In this document: positions 7,244-9,413 of the stretch, one piece after another | How positions within the stretch are numbered: position 1 is the stretch's first letter | Layout of the letters: each line of letters opens with the position of its first letter | Assembly (NCBI GenBank): GCA_029210905.1 | Contig: JARGGF010000109.1 | Span: 1-9,413 of the forward strand | DNA length: 9,413 nucleotides | From: Bacteroidales bacterium | GTDB taxonomy: Bacteria > Bacteroidota > Bacteroidia > Bacteroidales > NBLH01 | Reading direction: 5' to 3' | Notes under the pieces: model-generated | Databases searched by the model: none | What the model saw: the letters and a program-made list of their open reading frames with translations, nothing else | What the model was told of the DNA's origin: nothing | Program-made: the position numbers and the translations under genes

Positions 7244-9413
7244 TCACAAACTTAAAATGAATTCTGTTAGGTTGGTTTCAGTAGATAAGTTTAATTTTTT
7301 TCTCAACCGGGAACGATGGTTTTCAACCCCTCGTACAGATACTCCCAAAAGAGGAGCAATCTCTTTAGAAGTAAGATTAATTCTTAAATAGGCGCACAAT
7401 CGCAAATCACTTGGGGTAAGATCTTGAAATGATTTTTTCAGGTTCAATAAAAAGGTTTCGTGCGCTTGTTCAAAGTTGAATTCAAATAGTTGCCAATCGT
7501 CTTCACCGGCAATATTTTTATCTATTTTAGCTATAATATCCTGAAAATACTTATCAGGGTACCTTGTGCCCAGTTGCTCTTTTTGTCTCTTGAGCTTATC
7601 TTTAAGTGAAAGTAAAAATTCATTCTTCTTTATAATTCCCATTGTTGAATTGGCAAGTTGCTGGCTTTTAAAAGATATATCTGCCCGAAGCTTTTCATTT
7701 CTAAGTTGAATAATTTCTCTTTCCTTCACTAATCTTTTCCTTTTTTCTCTGCTTTTAACCCTCTTTATAGTAAGATACCTTGAGTAGAAAGCAAGAAAAG
7801 CAAAAATGAGTGTATAAAAAATATATGCGGGTGTAGACTGATACCAGGGGGACTTAATTGTAAATTTTATGGTGTGAATTTGCGATGACTTTCCCCATCG
7901 GTTCACTGCCTTTACGCTTAAAAGATACTTGCCGGGGGGGATTCTTTTTATATTAATAATTGGTTTATCCAAGGCTTCAGACCAGTTATCCATCAGGCCT
8001 TCAATTTTATAATGAAAACTGTAATTATCACCTGAGAATAAAGGGAACGAATATCTGAAATTAAGACTATTCCAGTTAAATGGTATACTAATGCCCTTAT
8101 CAGAATATATAATGTTTCTAGTCCTATCATGCTTGTCGCTACTAATAATCTCCCTCAGTTGAAGCTTTTGTTGAAGGATTTCAGCACCTTGTTCAGGTGA
8201 AGCCAGATTTAAAATGCCATATCCATTTTCGAGACAAACAATTGCTTTATCTCTCTCAAAAGGAATAATGTTTTCATAATTTGGAATTAGTTGATTTTCA
8301 AAAAGTGCTCTGGGATATTCCTTTATTTTTTTTATCTTATAATGCTGAATTTCGAAACACGCACAACCATCTTCATTTATAAACCAGTATCTGTGTTCTG
8401 GTGCAGGAATTATTCTATATGAAGAGGAATAATCTTTCAATTGTTCGTTTAAATTATCATAGGCTACAATCGAATCGGTTAAATCATTATAGGTATAAAG
8501 TTGTTCCCCGGTAGTAAAGACAATTCGGTTTTCAACTTTAAACACATAGGACCTTCTTCCTTCTTTCCCAAGAACTGAGTTTTTACCATAGTATTTTATA
8601 GTTTTTATAGCTTCGTAATTATCATTCAGTTTTAACTTAAATACTCCAAGGTATAAGTGGCTTGCCCAAATATTGTTTAAATGATCAATTTCGAGATGTC
8701 TGATAAGATTATTAAAATCTTTTATTACATGTGAGAATTTCCAGACACCGCCGCTTTTCTTATATACCACCAAACTGGAATAGGTTGATTGAATAAGCAC
8801 ATCAGGATTTTGAGGGTGGCGTACAATAGAATATCCACCCGAATAATTTGATATTTTATCAGCTACATCGTTTTTTATAACAAAGGTTCCTGAATTATGA
8901 CCTACAAATAAAGTGTTATCGATAACCCTGCAATCCCAAACTTGTTCCTGGGTGTTTGGTATTAAAGTAAAAGCCTGATTGTTATCCTGCCAGGATCTTC
9001 GATAGAGTCCCTGATTTGTACCGATATATAAGTCATTATCATAAATTGCTGCAGAATATAAGGCTCCAAGTTTGTCATTCTCTACAATTTTAAATGCTTC
9101 GGATTTTGGAAAAGAGATAAAATCAATCCCTTTGTCCAGTGCCAGCCATACATTGCCGAACTTATCAGAAGCCAGGCCCAGTACCGTGTTGCTTTGCAAC
9201 CCATTTTCTACATTTATATGATGTAATTGACGCCCATCTTCGCTAACTATAAAAAGGCCATCCAGTATAGTTCCAATAATAATATCCCCATTTTCAGAGA
9301 CTGCTCCATGATTAATTTTATTTTGACTAAGTACGCTCTTAATTTGTGGCGCCCATTCAATAAATTGCTTTGTACTTTCATTGTAGGCATATACCCCGTT
9401 TGATTCAGTGCCT
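7244..9413 (-). CDS. Membrane-bound one-component regulator: beta-propeller sensor, Y_Y_Y domain and LuxR-type HTH (5' end outside window)
   Basis: The frame runs open past the TTG at 9197-9199 to the window edge, adding 71 in-frame residues with further propeller motifs (S-E-N-G-D-I-I-I-G-T and S-E-D-G-R), so the true start lies beyond 9413 and about 722 residues are visible. Counting from the TTG as residue 1: periplasmic propeller repeats fill about 1-340 (for example F-G-N-V-W-L-A), a Y_Y_Y domain lies at about 380-450 (Y-K-I-E-G near its start, P-P-G-K-Y later), one membrane helix at about 457-475, a basic Lys/Arg/Glu coiled coil at about 476-545, and a LuxR-type helix-turn-helix at about 594-638 (L-T-P-S-D-L-R-L, then S-K-E-I-A, then V-R-G-V-E-N-H). 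There is no histidine kinase or receiver domain, so sensing in the periplasm is coupled directly to a membrane-tethered DNA-binding domain. The ligand is unknown; relatives respond to various nutrients. The protease gene follows on the same strand, but whether it is a target is not shown. Confidence 0.88.
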   Translation of the reverse strand, partial: GTESNGVYAYNESTKQFIEWAPQIKSVLSQNKINHGAVSENGDIIIGTILDGLFIVSEDGRQLHHINVENGLQSNTVLGLASDKFGNVWLALDKGIDFISFPKSEAFKIVENDKLGALYSAAIYDNDLYIGTNQGLYRRSWQDNNQAFTLIPNTQEQVWDCRVIDNTLFVGHNSGTFVIKNDVADKISNYSGGYSIVRHPQNPDVLIQSTYSSLVVYKKSGGVWKFSHVIKDFNNLIRHLEIDHLNNIWASHLYLGVFKLKLNDNYEAIKTIKYYGKNSVLGKEGRRSYVFKVENRIVFTTGEQLYTYNDLTDSIVAYDNLNEQLKDYSSSYRIIPAPEHRYWFINEDGCACFEIQHYKIKKIKEYPRALFENQLIPNYENIIPFERDKAIVCLENGYGILNLASPEQGAEILQQKLQLREIISSDKHDRTRNIIYSDKGISIPFNWNSLNFRYSFPLFSGDNYSFHYKIEGLMDNWSEALDKPIINIKRIPPGKYLLSVKAVNRWGKSSQIHTIKFTIKSPWYQSTPAYIFYTLIFAFLAFYSRYLTIKRVKSREKRKRLVKEREIIQLRNEKLRADISFKSQQLANSTMGIIKKNEFLLSLKDKLKRQKEQLGTRYPDKYFQDIIAKIDKNIAGEDDWQLFEFNFEQAHETFLLNLKKSFQDLTPSDLRLCAYLRINLTSKEIAPLLGVSVRGVENHRSRLRKKLNLSTETNLTEFILSL

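Noticed and set aside
7173..7391. Open frame of 72 codons on the plus strand spanning the end of the regulator gene
   Set aside because: Most of it is antisense to the conserved LuxR-type HTH, and it has no recognisable product.

Overview
The window looks like a low-GC member of the Bacteroidota. Two proteins end in type A sorting domains of the type IX secretion system (T9SS). One lipoprotein has the acidic residues after its lipid-anchor cysteine that are typical of surface-exported lipoproteins in this phylum. The best promoter candidate fits the Bacteroidota pattern (TTTG, about 20 bases, then TAnnTTTG). The regulator at the right end belongs to a class that is common in this phylum. The genus cannot be told from this window.

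Left part (1-3542): polysaccharide degradation. The end of a plus-strand secreted protein, probably a jelly-roll polysaccharide lyase, converges on a minus-strand family 6 polysaccharide lyase (PL6, alginate lyase or chondroitinase B type) with the calcium and catalytic residues in place. Upstream of the PL6 gene on the same strand is a surface lipoprotein with two PKD domains and a C-terminal beta-rich domain, a likely glycan binder. A strong hairpin with a U-tract sits between the two genes. Upstream of the lipoprotein gene are a plausible promoter and a cluster of three TGnnYGACCA repeats, one a perfect palindrome, placed like a repressor operator. This reads as one end of a polyuronate (most likely alginate) utilisation locus. 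No SusC/SusD pair lies inside the window.

Right part (3543-9413): a complete tricorn-type S41 protease of 1097 residues, exported by a signal peptide and followed by its own terminator, then the 5'-truncated gene of a membrane-spanning one-component regulator (beta-propeller sensor, Y_Y_Y domain, one membrane helix, coiled coil, LuxR-type helix-turn-helix). Both are on the minus strand, 172 bases apart. Nothing in the sequence ties them to glycan use, and the terminator and long gap at 3426-3777 suggest a unit boundary there.

I see no RNA gene, insertion sequence, CRISPR array or clearly new system. The most informative unexplained signals are the repeat cluster at 3460-3498 and the hairpin at 2295-2320.
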